From: Ixodes scapularis
Taxonomy: Eukaryota; Arthropoda; Arachnida; Ixodida; Ixodidae
Assembly: GCF_016920785.2 (NCBI RefSeq)
Contig: NW_024609857.1
Coordinates: forward strand, 9,257,618-9,321,617
Length of the DNA: 64,000 nucleotides
Reading direction: 5' to 3'
The notes beneath the pieces are model-generated. The model worked only from the letters and a program-made list of their open reading frames with translations. It was not told the origin of the DNA and made no database searches. This document shows, piece by piece, positions 44,357-55,999 of the stretch (positions within the stretch are counted from its first letter, which is position 1; each line of letters starts with the position of its first letter). The translations under genes were made by a program, and so were the position numbers.

Positions 44357-44404
44357 TGACGTCATGCGTGGGCCTTGTCTTCCAGGTGGTACTGAATGAC
44401 GTCA
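44357..44404. promoter_or_regulatory. Two TGACGTCA (CRE/ATF-type) sites
   Basis: Exact 8-bp palindromes TGACGTCA are at 44357-44364 and 44397-44404, 40 bp apart, just upstream of the candidate minus-strand first exon. CREB/ATF factors bind this sequence. TGACGTCA-like motifs also occur in repeats elsewhere in the window (51668, 51771, 58420, 60393), so a transposon origin is possible. Confidence 0.45.
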
Positions 44405-44459
44405 CGGCTGATTAAGGACACCGGAACGCTACAACACACGGTGTGTCTATATATGTTTT

Positions 44460-45790
44460 ATTTATTATAAATTAAAATTAAATAAAATATACGGAAGAAG
44501 GGGCAAGATGCATAGTCACCCCCACGGAGGAGGCGTCGTCTGGCATGCAGGGATGGGGAGATAAAGAGAGGTGGGTGTAGGAATTGGAAGGTGATGTAGT
44601 ATTATAGTTTGTACACATGAGTTACCGATATTCTGGGGACGGTAGGTCGTATCCCCCCTCCCGCCGGTCCAATTCCCAGGCCGAGCGCGCGTTCTTCAGA
44701 AGGATCCCGACTTCGCCTAGTCTAGGCTCCACCGAGGCCCGAGCGCACGGGGCCCGGCCCGGCCGACAGCAGAACACCACCACCACCGCTCTTGCCCATC
44801 AGAGAGTATAGTGCAGGGCGTGAGCTATCGACAATTTCAGGTACACGGATAGACCGAGCAAAGTCAGAGCCTGGATGCATGATTTGTTGCCTCTGGAAAG
44901 TCAATTGGGGCCTTATGTATATGTTAGTCCTCTTCGTCGGGATGCCCGTCGGGAAGAGTAGAGCTTTGGAGCCTCCTGGGGATATGTGCAGCGTACCTTC
45001 AATGTGTTTGTGAATCCACCAACACATTGTGTTCGTTCCGTTTCTAGCGCGTGGCAGTCCCAGATAATGTGTTGCCCCTCTCTTCGATCGTGTCGCATAT
45101 GAATTGAGTCGTAGTGATTTAAGTTTTTCGAGAAGATGGAGTCGCTTGTTAGTGGACACCCAGTCGGCTCGTAACCGGTGTAGAAGGGCTTTTTGCTTTC
45201 TGAAGAATTCATTTGGTGGAATTATGGAAGAGGATTGGTGCTGTGTGTGATTAAAAAAATGGGTGTATGATTCTTATCGCCAATGAAATTAGAGATTTTG
45301 CTGCGGATGAACACAAATGGTGGGGATCCAAGTGGGATACCCTAGCTGTCAGCGAATCTGCTTTTTTTATTTTTAGATACTTGCGATGGAATACATTAAA
45401 ATTGTATGGTCGTTCATTCATCTGCGGCACGTCTTGTCAGCTTTGCAATTTACTTTGCTAGTGGACCGGCTTTCTACAAATGGATGAGCTGTTGTAATGC
45501 ACCCCGAGAGTCCGCAAAGATGGCAATTTTGGGCGAATGCCCGTGTTGCAATGTGCGATCAATGGGTAGCCAAATGGCAGTGAGCTCTGCAGTGGTAGAG
45601 TCGAGGCAGATGTCTATCCGTCCTTTTCTGTGGGGTCCAACGTCTGGCATTCATAGGCTGGAGTGCACGAGTTGTCTTTAATGCTTCCGTCCGTATAGTT
45701 ATGTGTCGTGTCGGCGTAAGCATTCTCGATCGTTTTAAGTGCTGTGCTTCGTAGCAATACTTCAACTACCTTTCTTTTTTTGACGTCAGC
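44460..45790 (-). pseudogene. Decayed LINE: RNase H and C-terminal region
   Basis: On the minus strand a stretch near 45620-45480 reads DSTTAELTAIWLPIDRT and KIAIFADSRGALQQLIHL, the xAELxAI..A and FxDSxxALxxL motifs of LINE RNase H, followed by stops. Lower down (about 45180-44990), in shifted frames, come GCPLTSDSIFSKNLN and GQHIIWDCHALETERTQ, the Cys/His region that follows RNase H. An A/T-rich end at 44460-44500 may be the 3' tail. RT is missing. Many stops and shifts; dead copy. Confidence 0.6.
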
Positions 45791-45799
45791 TATGTTAGG

Positions 45800-47300
45800 T
45801 GAGACTTGAAGGTGACATGCGTCTTGATAAGAGGGAGGCGTGGCCGGTACATCTGGTGGGTAGCCGATTGTTTGGCAGAATATATCTGCGACCTTTCCAA
45901 TCTGAGAATGGTGTCGTTCGTGTAGGTTTTTGAACGAGTAGCAAGTTCAGAAACGGAACCTCTAATAGACGCTGCATATGTCGCAAGGCCTCCTCTCCCG
46001 CTTGGTGCTGCAGGGGTGAATCCTCGGACGACCGTGGTCATGGCGAAGTTGTAGATGTTTAACAAAGTACTAACGCTGCGTTTTTCTTTTTTTTTTGTAA
46101 CATATGTGTGTAGGTAATTCGTCGCCTTAGTGGAGTACTAAAATAATCTCCAACAAATAGCTCGCTCACCGATTTTTTATTGCGTCTCCAGTTCCACTGC
46201 TCACGATCATGCAAAAGACACGGTGTTCACTGCAGATACGATGACAGCATTGTGCGCGCGGACGCGCCTCCCACATCTTAGAAGCATGTTTGCTTCATAC
46301 ACGCTTCAAAAATGTCTGCATACAGTTTTTGTATGACCAAGGTGACCGTCGTACATGGATGAACGAATCTTAATGGCTATGCCCTTTGTAACGGGCGGTA
46401 GCTTGCGGCACCGAGCCTAAGTCTAAAAAGACAAACAATTGGAAGGCCCCAGACAGTATGGCCGCCGTTTTATAAAGGTGACGAAAACGTTGATCGTCCG
46501 CAAGCGTCTCCGCCTCTCCGGTCTCTCTCCTCCTCGTAGCGCTACAACTCCACGCATGCGCACTCAGTGCGATTAATCTGCGCAAGAGGCCTCCGCCATT
46601 AAACCGCAAGCGCTCTCCGTGGTTCGAGTTGCTCCTTCCCCGAAATCTAGGCGCTCTCTGTCCCACGCTGCGCTCCTCGGTTAATATTTGACCGGGCTGT
46701 CGGACGGCGACGTTCGCGCGGAGTAGTACTGCGTCGCTCCCGACCCCTTTCTGACGTTTCCACTGATGATCGTTACGTGAGCGTCGGGAACACTTAATCG
46801 GATTCGGGGCAGTCGGGCCGCTGCGTCGAACGCCTTGCTCGGGGTTTATTGCAACCTCGATCCTCGAGCATTAGGCGACTTCATTACCTATTTATGGGGA
46901 AGAGAGGCTACTTTTTTTTTCTTCTATCTCTTTCTAAACGTTGCGAGCGTGCACTCTGCAAAATGGTCACCGTAGTACTTCTTGGCACGTCTCGGCGTTG
47001 CGCGGGCCTCTTTTTATTTTTTTTTAACATGTTTCTCGTCTCTATCTATTAACAACTTGAGAAACGCAGAGCGCATGCCGAATCCAGAGAATTTCATTAT
47101 CGTTTCGTCGCCAATGGGACTGCGGCATTAGCCCATAAGAGAACCGAAGAAACAGTCGCGAAGTGAGAAGCTTGAAGACAATAAGCCACGCCTTGCGTTT
47201 ATTAAGTCGTCGGTGACTACTGTAGAATCTTTTTTCATGTTGGAGGACATGAGTGTTGGCAACCCATGTAAAAATCGCGTTCTCTTTTGGAGTCTTTGTG
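45800..47300. other. No gene recognised
   Basis: Mixed sequence with a G/C-rich block at 46480-46830. A minus frame at 46370-46666 has no domain signature. Nothing else is supported. Confidence 0.4.
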
Positions 47301-47305
47301 CTCAC

Positions 47306-47356
47306 CTTTGTGGCCTTCTTTAGACAGCACCGGAACTTCCATCGCTGTGTGACCAC
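47306..47356 (-). CDS. Candidate 51-bp internal exon (unassigned)
   Basis: On the minus strand ATCTTCTCTGTTTTCAG is followed by 51 bases and then AAAG|GTGAGC: a near-ideal acceptor and donor pair. Two frames are open across it (VVTQRWKFRCCLKKATK or HTAMEVPVLSKEGHK). Its length is a multiple of three. It could be a 5' exon of gene B or of another minus-strand gene, or a chance pairing. Confidence 0.3.
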
Positions 47357-47804
47357 CTGAAAACAGAGAAGATCGTTTTGTGAAAAACAGCAATACTGAA
47401 ACAGGCCTTTTTCCCCTCAACCTTCAGTGAAATTACTAATCTAGGAAACTCATATCGAAGAAACACCGCAGACCCATTGCACTGTTTCCGCTAATCATTG
47501 GATGAATAGTGGAATATTACCGATGTCAATGGCACATCATTAATTAAAAAAAAACGTCCGTTATATTTTGTGATGAGTAACATTCGCGCAAGTCATCTGG
47601 AGAGGCTCCCCCCCCCCCCCCTTCTTTTTTTTTTCCCTCTTCTTGGTGTTCTCTTTTTGTTTGGATGGCCCTTACCTCAGCATCCCTCAATGGGGAAGTG
47701 CTAGACATGGTAGGATCTGCAAAGTTTGGTTGTCTGACGCCAGTAGAGGAAACAGTTAGGCATTACAAGATGAGCAGAGACTGCAATCTTTCACATCGCT
47801 GTCT

Positions 47805-48137
47805 TCAGAAACGGAAAAACCGAACGTTCTCTTTTCGCCGCAACGTTGTTAACATTGCGGTAGTCACGCCAAAGTTGACGAAATTTGAAAAAGAGCAGTG
47901 GCAACCTAGTACTAAGAATCTACCTGTCCTGCGCGAACCTCGTTCAACCAAGTACTCGTGACTCCAGCGACCTATAGGGGTCACCACTCTCGGGCAAATA
48001 TGGTGGTCGAAAACAGGTCGTGCCGTGCCAAATGTGCAAGCTCGACGCTCAGGTTTCAGCAGCCGAGCATTGGCCTTAAAATGGTGTGCTTTGATTTTTA
48101 TCGACATCGTTCCAAACCTGCGGTGCTGTGTTGGCAC
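47805..48137 (-). other. Unrecognised 110-codon open frame
   Basis: The frame reads MSIKIKAHHFKANARLLKPE, then PVFDHHICPRVVTPIGRWSH, then a serine/phenylalanine-rich end. It is basic and has a fairly even composition, but no motif I know. It may be a transposon fragment. No splice or promoter evidence. Confidence 0.2.
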
Positions 48138-50202
48138 AAGCGAGCTTCTAGAGGTTTAGCCTTCTTTGGGGAAGCGATGAAATGACCTACTGTTCTTCTA
48201 CAGCGCTGATGAGCGTTACGCACAATGCCTGGTTCCCGCGGTTCTGTAGGTTGCCTTCCGAGCGACCTTAAGCAATACACTGACGACAGTAACGACGGCG
48301 TCACCGGAACAACTGTTCACCCTACACGACGTGGGAAGCGATTGATGTCGTGCTTGATTCGTTAGGCCATTATGAGTCATGAGTTTTCCTGTGGCCCTGT
48401 CGTTGCTGCCGTTCTTGTTGCTGTGGACGCAACTAGACACAGCCAACGCAACTATACCCTCGCTTTACTTCGGTGGCCATCGCGTCAACCGCCGGCAACA
48501 TGCAATCATGGAAGCCACGTGAGAGGACCTGTTCCGGTCAGTGCAGTGTTTTCCCTCTAGGTGCCATCCATTCGGCTGGAGTTCGCGAATATTCGTGACT
48601 GCAACGATGTGCGTTTGATCCCCGTTCCTCTGTTTCACATTTGCGCCGCCAGGCCACGGAAGTTTTCACCACACATATCGACAAGCGTGAGCTCCCTGCT
48701 CCTAAAGTGACGTCTTTGCCGCTGGGTGGCGTCGGCCGCCTCATCTGGACTTGGTAATGGAGCCCTCCTTCAAGATTCACGTGCTCCAGAACATTGGTTA
48801 TTGGTGCCCTATTTCACTTCCCTGCTCTGCCATTTACTGACGTCACCCACATTGTATATTTTCCCTCGCGGTCGCCAAGATATTTTGGATATTGACGCTT
48901 TCAGATTTCTTCGTCAACATATCAGACCAAGGGCCCCAATCTACGCAGCGAGAAGTGAGACGAAGTGGGCAGAGGGACCGGGATGTCGCTGCCTTCTGCC
49001 ATTGGTCAGCGGCGTGGCGCTGACCATTCGCAGCAGGCGGGCGGCGATTTCTCGGCCTCTTCGTCCCACTTTGTCCCGCCGTGTAGATTAGGGCCCCAAA
49101 AGTGTCGTTGCTGCCGTTCTCGTGTGGGTCATTTCATGCCAAAGGAGACACGGCAATTTCTTCATGTCTGGGATATGTAAAAAAAAATAATTTCAACAAA
49201 AGAACCCCTAAACTAAAAAATGAATGTATTTTTAATAAATTTTATTTTTGCTGATGTCGGTGCTATATAGTTCCGAAATTTGCATAAAAACTACGTGGTT
49301 AAGAAAAAACATTGTAGAAAAACGGTCACGTAAAACACAAATTTAGGTGGGCCACTAATTACTTTATAACATGCCCAATCTTACATTAAAATACCGACAT
49401 TGAAAGGCGCCATTCAGTAGAAATAGAAGCTCAAAAAAGAAGAGACTTTATGCGATTTTTTTTGTCGACTTAGAGTTGGGTGTTAGCTGCAAGAATTTTT
49501 TTTCCTTTCTACACATAGAAATAATAATTGAATTGCATCTGTTAAATTTTCAAAGCCTCGTTTGGTTGCGTTTTAATTAAATGGCTAAATCTCCAGTTTG
49601 CAGAAACGGCCATATTGAGAGCCAGAAAAAGCAGTGTGGGTAGTGGAGCCCGGAGCGTTCGAAATAGCCAGAAGTTCAATCCTCCTAATTTCTTCAACAT
49701 ATCAAGAAATTAGAAAGGTACGTGTTGTTGTTGCTGAGATATTATATTTTTAAAAAGGAGTCTTTCCGACCATGCCTCCAGGCGCCCGCCTCGCAGGCGA
49801 CACATGCCGGCGTTCGCCAGCGAGGCGTCAACGGTGTGAGACGCCGCCGCAAGGTCTTTAACGCTCTTATGAAAACACATTCAGTTGAATGGGACGTTAT
49901 TCTGACTTCCATTCATCCGTATCGTTTTTACGTTACTTAATGATACTGGCGTCTTAATTTTACTCTACTCGTTCCCAGGTAACTGCAGACTAACGGAGGC
50001 CTGCATCGTCTGCTTCCCGAGTTTGGGAATGCATACTGCGCGTCGGCTTCGTCTGTTTTATACGTCCAGATATAAAAACAATTCAGACCGTACAGCTCTT
50101 CACCGATGCAAAATGGCAACGGTGATGTCGCGTCTCAAATGAACTTAGATGTATTTTGATAGAACATGTAGCGCTACCAAAAGGGCGTAATGATGGAAAA
50201 AA

Positions 50203-50561
50203 GCATTCCACTCTTTGCGGCAGACGCCTCACATCCCTGAGGTCCTGTACATGTGCAGTACTTTAGACTCCGGAATACACTGGAGGCAAGCAGAACATGT
50301 CTAGAATTATGAACTCACTAGTATTTTTAGTGGAAGTATGTTTGATAAGAGGTGAGTTTACACGGGTGCTGTCTCCGCTACCCGGTGAAGACAGCACCCG
50401 TGTAACTCTCACCTCTTATCTAACATACTTCCACTAAAAATACTAGTGAGTTCATAATTCTAGACATGTTCTGCTTGCCTCCAGTGTATTCCGGAGTCTA
50501 AAATACTGCACATGTACGGGACCTCAGGGATGTGAGGCGTCTGCCGCAAAGAGTGGAATGC
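50203..50561. mobile_element. 359-bp foldback, arms about 170 bp, very high identity
   Basis: GCATTCCACTCTTTGCGGCA at 50203 is mirrored by TGCCGCAAAGAGTGGAATGC ending 50561. I count only a few mismatches and one small indel across the arms (for example CAGTACTTTAG facing CTAAAATACTG). The loop is about 16 bp (CCGCTACCCGGTGAAG). No coding frame. Confidence 0.95.
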
Positions 50562-50572
50562 GGGTAGCGGAC

Positions 50573-51982
50573 ATTTCATCGAATGCCGTTTCATGGAATG
50601 AATGGACATTTCATCGAACGCCGTTTCATCGAATCGCTAAGAGCCGTTTCATTGAATTTTTTTGTATCGAGTTTTGGAGCATAACCGTGCTTTATAGATG
50701 TTTTACCTTGCATTCGTTAAGACTAAGGTAGTCACTTGTGAAAATGTTTTGAAGGTGGTGTCAAATTACTAGAAATAAAAACAATAGGTATAAAAATATA
50801 TAAAAACAAATGGGTATAGGTTTATTGTCTGACACTTACAACACTTTTAAGTGTCTGTGTCGTTTTTTACCTGATGTCTCGGGGTTTCAGTAATGTGCAA
50901 TTCACACCAGCTCGTTTGCACACGTACAGTTAGTTCAAGGTTTATTCACGAAGGGCATTTAACTGCCAGGTCAGCACACTTATAATATAACGATACTCTG
51001 TTCATTAACTTTATGCTCAGATACTTTTCTTTTTTTTTTAATTCTATAGAGAGAAAAGCTGCAGAAAGGGTCTGCCAAGATTGTTTCGTGCTACACCCGG
51101 ACCTGGAACAACCACCCCTTCACTGTCATCTTTATCACCGACCCTTTTGCCTACGAATGATCTTCAGGACGCTTTCTTAGGAAGGCCAACCCGCACCAGA
51201 CAATAGTAAAGTCCTGCGTGTACTCTGTCACCCAAGAAGAGTGAACCCTTCCGGATCCTCACATAACGCAAGATTACACGCACACGCTGTCGAACAATAA
51301 AACACTACTCGCTTCCCAGAAAGCACATCGTGCTTTCAGTTTTTTTTGTCTCATTCTTAATTGTTTCATGTGGCATAAAGAGGGATCATTGTTTCATGAA
51401 GGCTTTCTTCTCGAAGCAGGATATGTTCACGATGGAACTTATCTCTTCACTGTACCCTGTGATACGAAAAAGGGGGAATTAGATGACGTTGTGTATAAAA
51501 AACTGCGGTGGCTTAGCTCGGCTATGACAGGATAAACGTAGCGTGACCTTTTGCGCACAAAATGAGAGGCGCTATCAAGCGGCTCAGGTGCAGCGTCAGA
51601 CTTGGCTACTGCGCAACGGAGGCGCACAGCTGGGCACGCGGCGGCGCCAGTGCGTCTGCCGCGGCTATGACGTCACTCCTCTGGAATGCGCAGACCGGCG
51701 AGGCGCGCGCGGTGGCGGCGGAGCGCGCGGCGGCGGTGGCTCCGGCGCGCCAGCTGTGCGCCGTGTGACGTCACTGCTCCTCGCGCATGCGCAGCGCGGA
51801 GCACGGCTCATTATGCGAGCCACGTTAAACTGCTCAACCTCGGCTAGTGTACCTCACGCTACAAAATTAAAATAAATTACAGGCTGTAACGGCGTTCGAT
51901 GAAAAGGCGTTCGATGAAACGGCGTTCGATGAAACGGTGTTCGATGAAACGGCTTAGATGAAACGGCGTTCGACGAAATGTC
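50573..51982. mobile_element. TIR element with TTTCATCGAA / TTCGATGAAA subterminal repeats
   Basis: The left end GGACATTTCATCGAATGCC and the right end GGCGTTCGACGAAATGTCC are inverted copies. Next to each end the motif CCGTTTCATCGAA (left, at least 4 variants) or TTCGATGAAACGG (right, 5 variants) repeats. The 1.4-kb body contains a CpG-rich stretch (51560-51850) and no transposase. It sits inside the core of the 49118-53508 element. Confidence 0.75.
51600..51800. repeat. CpG-rich inverted segment with TGACGTCAC motifs
   Basis: GGCGCACAGCTG (51620) faces CAGCTGTGCGCC (51749). ATGACGTCAC (51667) and GTGACGTCAC (51769) occur near the two sides. The G/C-rich frames across it are compositional artefacts. 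It stands out against A/T-rich surroundings and may be the internal promoter-like part of the host element. Confidence 0.5.
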
Positions 51983-53597
51983 CGGACCCAGTCTTCGTCA
52001 TCTGAGTGTCAGACTCAGCGGACAATAGAGCTAGTAATAGTCATGGTAAGTCGGTTTATGAAACAAATTGTTGATTATATTTTAAATTAATGGTTTCATG
52101 GCCCATAATGCAATTGCAGTATTGACGCCAACTGCTATCAGAGGCCTGACCAATTTACGAAATTTGCGAAAAGGTAATAGTTTTTTTAGATATTCATGGA
52201 CCAGTTTTCGCCGTTGTTACTCCCAATTTTAATATTGAGTTTCTTAGATATTCATCTATCAGCTTTCGTGTTTTATTCCGGATTTTAATATTTCGCGCAA
52301 AAAGATTGCCACAAGCCTTTCCCACAATGACGCTTAGGAGAGTGACGTAGTCATTTCTATGACGTCGTCACTATCTCGGCAGCATGTCCTTGGTGAATGC
52401 GCAAACGAACTTCAATACGCCTTAGTTCTATCAAAATACATTTAAGTTCAATGGGGAAACGAAATCACTGTTACCATTTTGCATCCGTAAAGAGCTACCC
52501 AGTCTGAATTGTTTTTACATCTGGACATACGACACACGGGCCAACGCGCCTTCAGCATTCCCAAACTCGGGAAGCAGACGATGAAGGTCTGCGCTGGGCG
52601 GCAGTTCCGTGGGCAGTAGAGTGAAATTAAGTTAAGACGCCAGTATCATGACTAAGGTAAAGAGGATACGTATGCGTCAGGGGGGGGGGGGGGGGGGCGA
52701 TAACGTCGACTTCAACTGAATAGAGAGTGTTTTAGGAAAAAGAGTTGAAGGGCTAGCGACGGTCTCTCACAGCATTGACGCCTTGTTGGCGAACGCGGGA
52801 GTGCGTGGCCTACGAAGTGGGCGCCTGGAAACATAATAAAAAAAACTCATCATAAAAAAAAAAAAAAATTCTCAACAACAACAAAAATATATATTTTTTT
52901 TTTATATGTTGAAGAGATGAGGCGAATTGAACGTTCGCCTATTTTGAAAGTTTCGGGTAACGATGCCCACATAGTTTTTTCTGGCTCTCAATAAGGCCGT
53001 TTCTCCAGAAAGTGGAGATTTTATCATTTAATTAAAAGACAACAAAACGAGGCTTCGAACCTTTAAGACATGCAATTCAATTGTTAGTTCTTGTGAAGAA
53101 AGAAAAAAAAGTATTGTAGCTAACACCCAACAACAAGTTGACTAAAACAATAAAGTAAACGCATAAAAAAATTTGCTCTCTGCAGCTACTATTTGGACTC
53201 AAAATGGTGTTTTTCAATGTTAGTATTATAGTGTAAGATAGGGCACCTTTTTAATTAGACGCCCATTTAAATTTGTGTGGTACGCGACCGTTTTTTCACA
53301 ATGCTTTTATTAACTACATGGGTTTTATGCAAATTCCAGAAATTTAGAGCAAAAATAAACTGAGCTTTCTTTTTTTTTTTTTTTTTACAAAAGCAAATTA
53401 ATTTTTTTGGAGTTCAGAGGCTTCTTTACCTAAATTAACTTCTTCATACGTATCCCAGGCATAAAAATATTGCCTCGCCTTCTTTGGCATAGAATGAATG
53501 ACCCGCATGTGACTGAGATACCGCCTCATTGACATTGGCGAAGACGAATTCGCACAAGGCCAGCGTAGGAGACAAAAACATTGCGATGCTTAAAAAA

Positions 53598-54384
53598 CAG
53601 TGTTGTAGGCGTCAAAAAACAACAACTAAATACGTTACTTATTACTTGCAAATAAAAGGAACACGTTAAAAAAACTCACGTTACCTAAAACTAAAATGAA
53701 CGCATTATTTAGTTACCGATAAAAAGCAATTCATGTTACATTTTCATTAATTTTTATTTATGAAACAACAGCGTTATCGACACTAGGACAAAGGACGTGG
53801 GCTTTGCGGTTTTTGTAATATGGGAGGCTTTGCGTAGAGAACAAAGGCAAACTTTTGAAGGTATATGCCAGATGCGCTAGACTTCCATAATCTTCTAATT
53901 CTAATTCTAATCTTCTAATTATAGTTATAAGTCTTGGGAAGATGTAATGAGTAATGTAACTAACCTGTTTTCACCTCAAGAACCGCAGTAAAAAGGGTCC
54001 GGCTCCTCGCGTAATCCTAATTTCCCTATTTATGCGGATTATTAAGATATATGCAGGTGAATTTTAAATTCTATATATATCCCTTAGCAAAAAGAGGCAG
54101 TACTTGAAACGAACTTGAAATATATTGAATACGAATATTTCTTTTGTATTCATTCTGTATTATTTTGTCCCCATTTGAAATACGTGCGAAAGGTATTCAT
54201 AATATTTCATAAATGACTTCCATAATCTTCTAATTATAATTTCTTTAAGTCTTGGGAAGATGTAATGAGTAACGTAACTAACCTGTCTTCACCTCAAGAA
54301 CCGCAGTAAAAAGGGTCCGGCTCCTCGCGTAATCCTAATTTCCCCCCTTTATGCGGATTATTAAGGTATATGCGGGTGAATTTT

Positions 54385-54426
<42 letters not shown>

Positions 54427-54728
54427 TGTGTGTGTGTGTGTGTGTTTCCTTACCAAAAGTGCACGTTTCAAACGCCAAAAGCATCGCCTTTTTCCCCTTC
54501 GATAACCAAATCTCGTAAGAACTACTTCGCGCCGCGTATGAACAATGCGCAAAAATTGCTTTTTTTCTTGAGGTGCAAACGGGTATGCGCTATCCGTTAC
54601 TCGAAATAAGTAACGTATGTTATCCGATATTCTTTTGAAAGTGTAACGAGTGCATTACTACGCTACAGAAAAAAGTAACGCGTAACCGAGAACGCCGTTA
54701 CTCGTGACGCGTGACCGCGCCAACACTG
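53598..54728. mobile_element. hAT-like non-autonomous element (CAGTGTTG..CAACACTG ends)
   Basis: CAGTGTTG at 53598-53605 and CAACACTG at 54721-54728 are exact inverted ends of the hAT type. GTTACTTATTAC- and GTTACTCGTGAC-like sequence lies next to them. The interior contains a direct duplication (53902-54075 and 54229-54390) and an (AT)n/(GT)n block (54390-54447). No transposase. Confidence 0.6.
53902..54390. repeat. Direct duplication, period about 325 bp
   Basis: GTCTTGGGAAGATGTAATGA, CACCTCAAGAACCGCAGTAA and GGGTCCGGCTCCTCGCGTAA occur in the same order at 53930-54060 and 54243-54370, nearly identical, ending in TATGCGGATTATTAAG. Segmental duplication inside the hAT-like element. Confidence 0.85.
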
Positions 54729-54734
54729 CTATTC

Positions 54735-54985
54735 TCGTTGTCGTCTAAAGAAAAAAAAAGTTTTGCGCGTTCTTCCTACGCCGCGAAAAGTAGTTCTTAC
54801 AAAATTTGGTTGTCGGAGAAATAAGCGGTGCTTTTGGCGCTTGAAACGTGTACGTCTTGAAAAGATGACCTAAATGTAATCTAAAATGCATCACGTATAT
54901 CTTAATTTTCCACATAAAAGGTCCGGCACCGCAAGGAGCCGGACAATTTAACTGCAGTTCTTGAGGGGAAAACGAGTATTCGCCT
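54735..54985. repeat. GTTACTCGTTAC-type dispersed repeat, copy 2
   Basis: GTAGTTCTTACAAAATTTGG, TTGAAACGTGTACGTCTTGA and GTTCTTGAGGGGAAAACGAG match 27590-27800. An inverted partial copy lies at 54465-54600 (CGTTTCAAACGCC..GTAAGAACTACTT), forming a hairpin with it. Confidence 0.6.
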
Positions 54986-55150
54986 CGAGACCTAGATTGC
55001 ATTCAGGGGAAGCGTACTTCTGTTTATTTACGTTTCTCTATAAGGTACATGGTGATTCTCTCTGTCCACAATTCGGGTGGAAACAAAGCATCCATTCTAA
55101 CGGCACAGAGAACGGGCAAGGGTACAGAGAACGAGCTCTTAGCGGTTGCG

Positions 55151-55527
55151 TAGCCTCCTCTATGCTGGCAAAGCCTGGCAGATCGGCACGAGAAGCGGCC
55201 GCCGAGATTGAAAAGGTAGGGCGGCAGACAACGGATGAGAGGAGAGCCACCTGACGGGCACCCCGCGGCGGCGAGACGCCGAAACACACTTCTCCCGAGC
55301 GATGGAATGTCCGGTCGTGCTCCTCCCGTTCCTCGCGCTACCGCGTCTTTTCTCGTCGGGTTTGAAAACCATGTTTCGGGTCCTCGCCACTGCAAAAGCT
55401 GTCCGCTGACGACCAGGTTCCCCAAGAAATGCTCTCTGCTACGAGATCCCCGCAGTCCAAATCTGCAACCGGGCACTCTATGGCTGCGCCGTCGAACTGA
55501 CAGGCTTTGTGAGTATAGAGGAGGCTA
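55151..55527. mobile_element. TIR element family M3, copy 2
   Basis: TAGCCTCCTCTATGCTGGCA at 55151 faces TGTGAGTATAGAGGAGGCTA ending 55527. The interior matches 25161-25501 apart from an insertion of about 45 bp around GTCGGGTTTGAAAACCATG. Confidence 0.8.
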
Positions 55528-55659
55528 TGGCAGTTGATTCCAGTGCGCGAGCGCTGGAGCCTTCCGTGGCTTCGGCCTCGCGTCCTTAGCATTCGTTTTG
55601 CTCAAAGTAAGCGTAAAACAGAGCGTAGTTCTGCTTTCAACCGCATGAGCCGTGCCGAT

Positions 55660-55960
55660 CAAATCTCAAGGCGAATACAAAGACAACACGTCGTTGTGCC
55701 AAGTTTTGTCAAGTCACGCGACATTTATGTCACGTGTCTTGACATCGCCTTCGCGAAATTTATGTCAAGTCACGTGACAATTTTTCCCGCAAAATGTAGC
55801 GGAGGAACTGAATTGGTCCATAGGCCACCTGACGCCAGGCCACGTGACATCATTTTTCCCTCTATAAATTTAGGGGAGAAACTGAGTCCGTGTATAGGTC
55901 ACGTGATGTCGGTTTCTCCGCTAAATTTAGTGGGAAATGAACGGACGGACAGACAGATAG
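55660..55960. repeat. CCGCTAAATTTAGCGG-type repeat block, copy 1
   Basis: Alternating CACGTGACNT and CTCTAAATTTAG-type stems recur (CCCGCAAAATGTAGCGG, CCTCTATAAATTTAGGGG, CTCCGCTAAATTTAGTGGG), followed by a GACGGACAGACAGATAGA microsatellite. It shares units and order with 58420-58770. Confidence 0.6.
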
Positions 55961-55999
55961 ATAGACGGACACAATTTTGGGGTAGGGTTAAATGCATTT

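Larger units (their letters stand above)
49118..53508. mobile_element. 4.4-kb element with inverted repeats of about 1 kb, containing two nested elements
   Basis: The left arm (49118-50166) and the right arm (52434-53508) are reverse complements by eye along their whole length. Matching blocks include GGGTCATTTCATGCCAAAGG / TATGCCAAAGAAGGCGAGG at the ends, TTCTGGCTCTCAATA / AGAGCCAGAAAAAGC, the GCGAGGCGTCAACG region, and GACGCCAGTATCAT / ATGATACTGGCGTC. The innermost match is ATGTATTTTGATAGAAC. Indels include a G run in the right arm (52681-52697). The core (50167-52433) holds a foldback (50203-50561) and a TIR element (50573-51982). No transposase or polymerase frame was seen, so it is a large non-autonomous element. 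Confidence 0.8.

Noticed and set aside
51543..51875. Gly/Ala/Arg-rich ORF at a CpG island
   Set aside because: The frame follows G/C-rich composition inside a TIR element; there is no motif, and other frames are equally open.
55234..55540. Shared frames between the 25.2-kb and 55.2-kb loci as a gene family
   Set aside because: The similarity spans TIR to TIR, including non-coding ends, so it reflects two copies of a transposable element.
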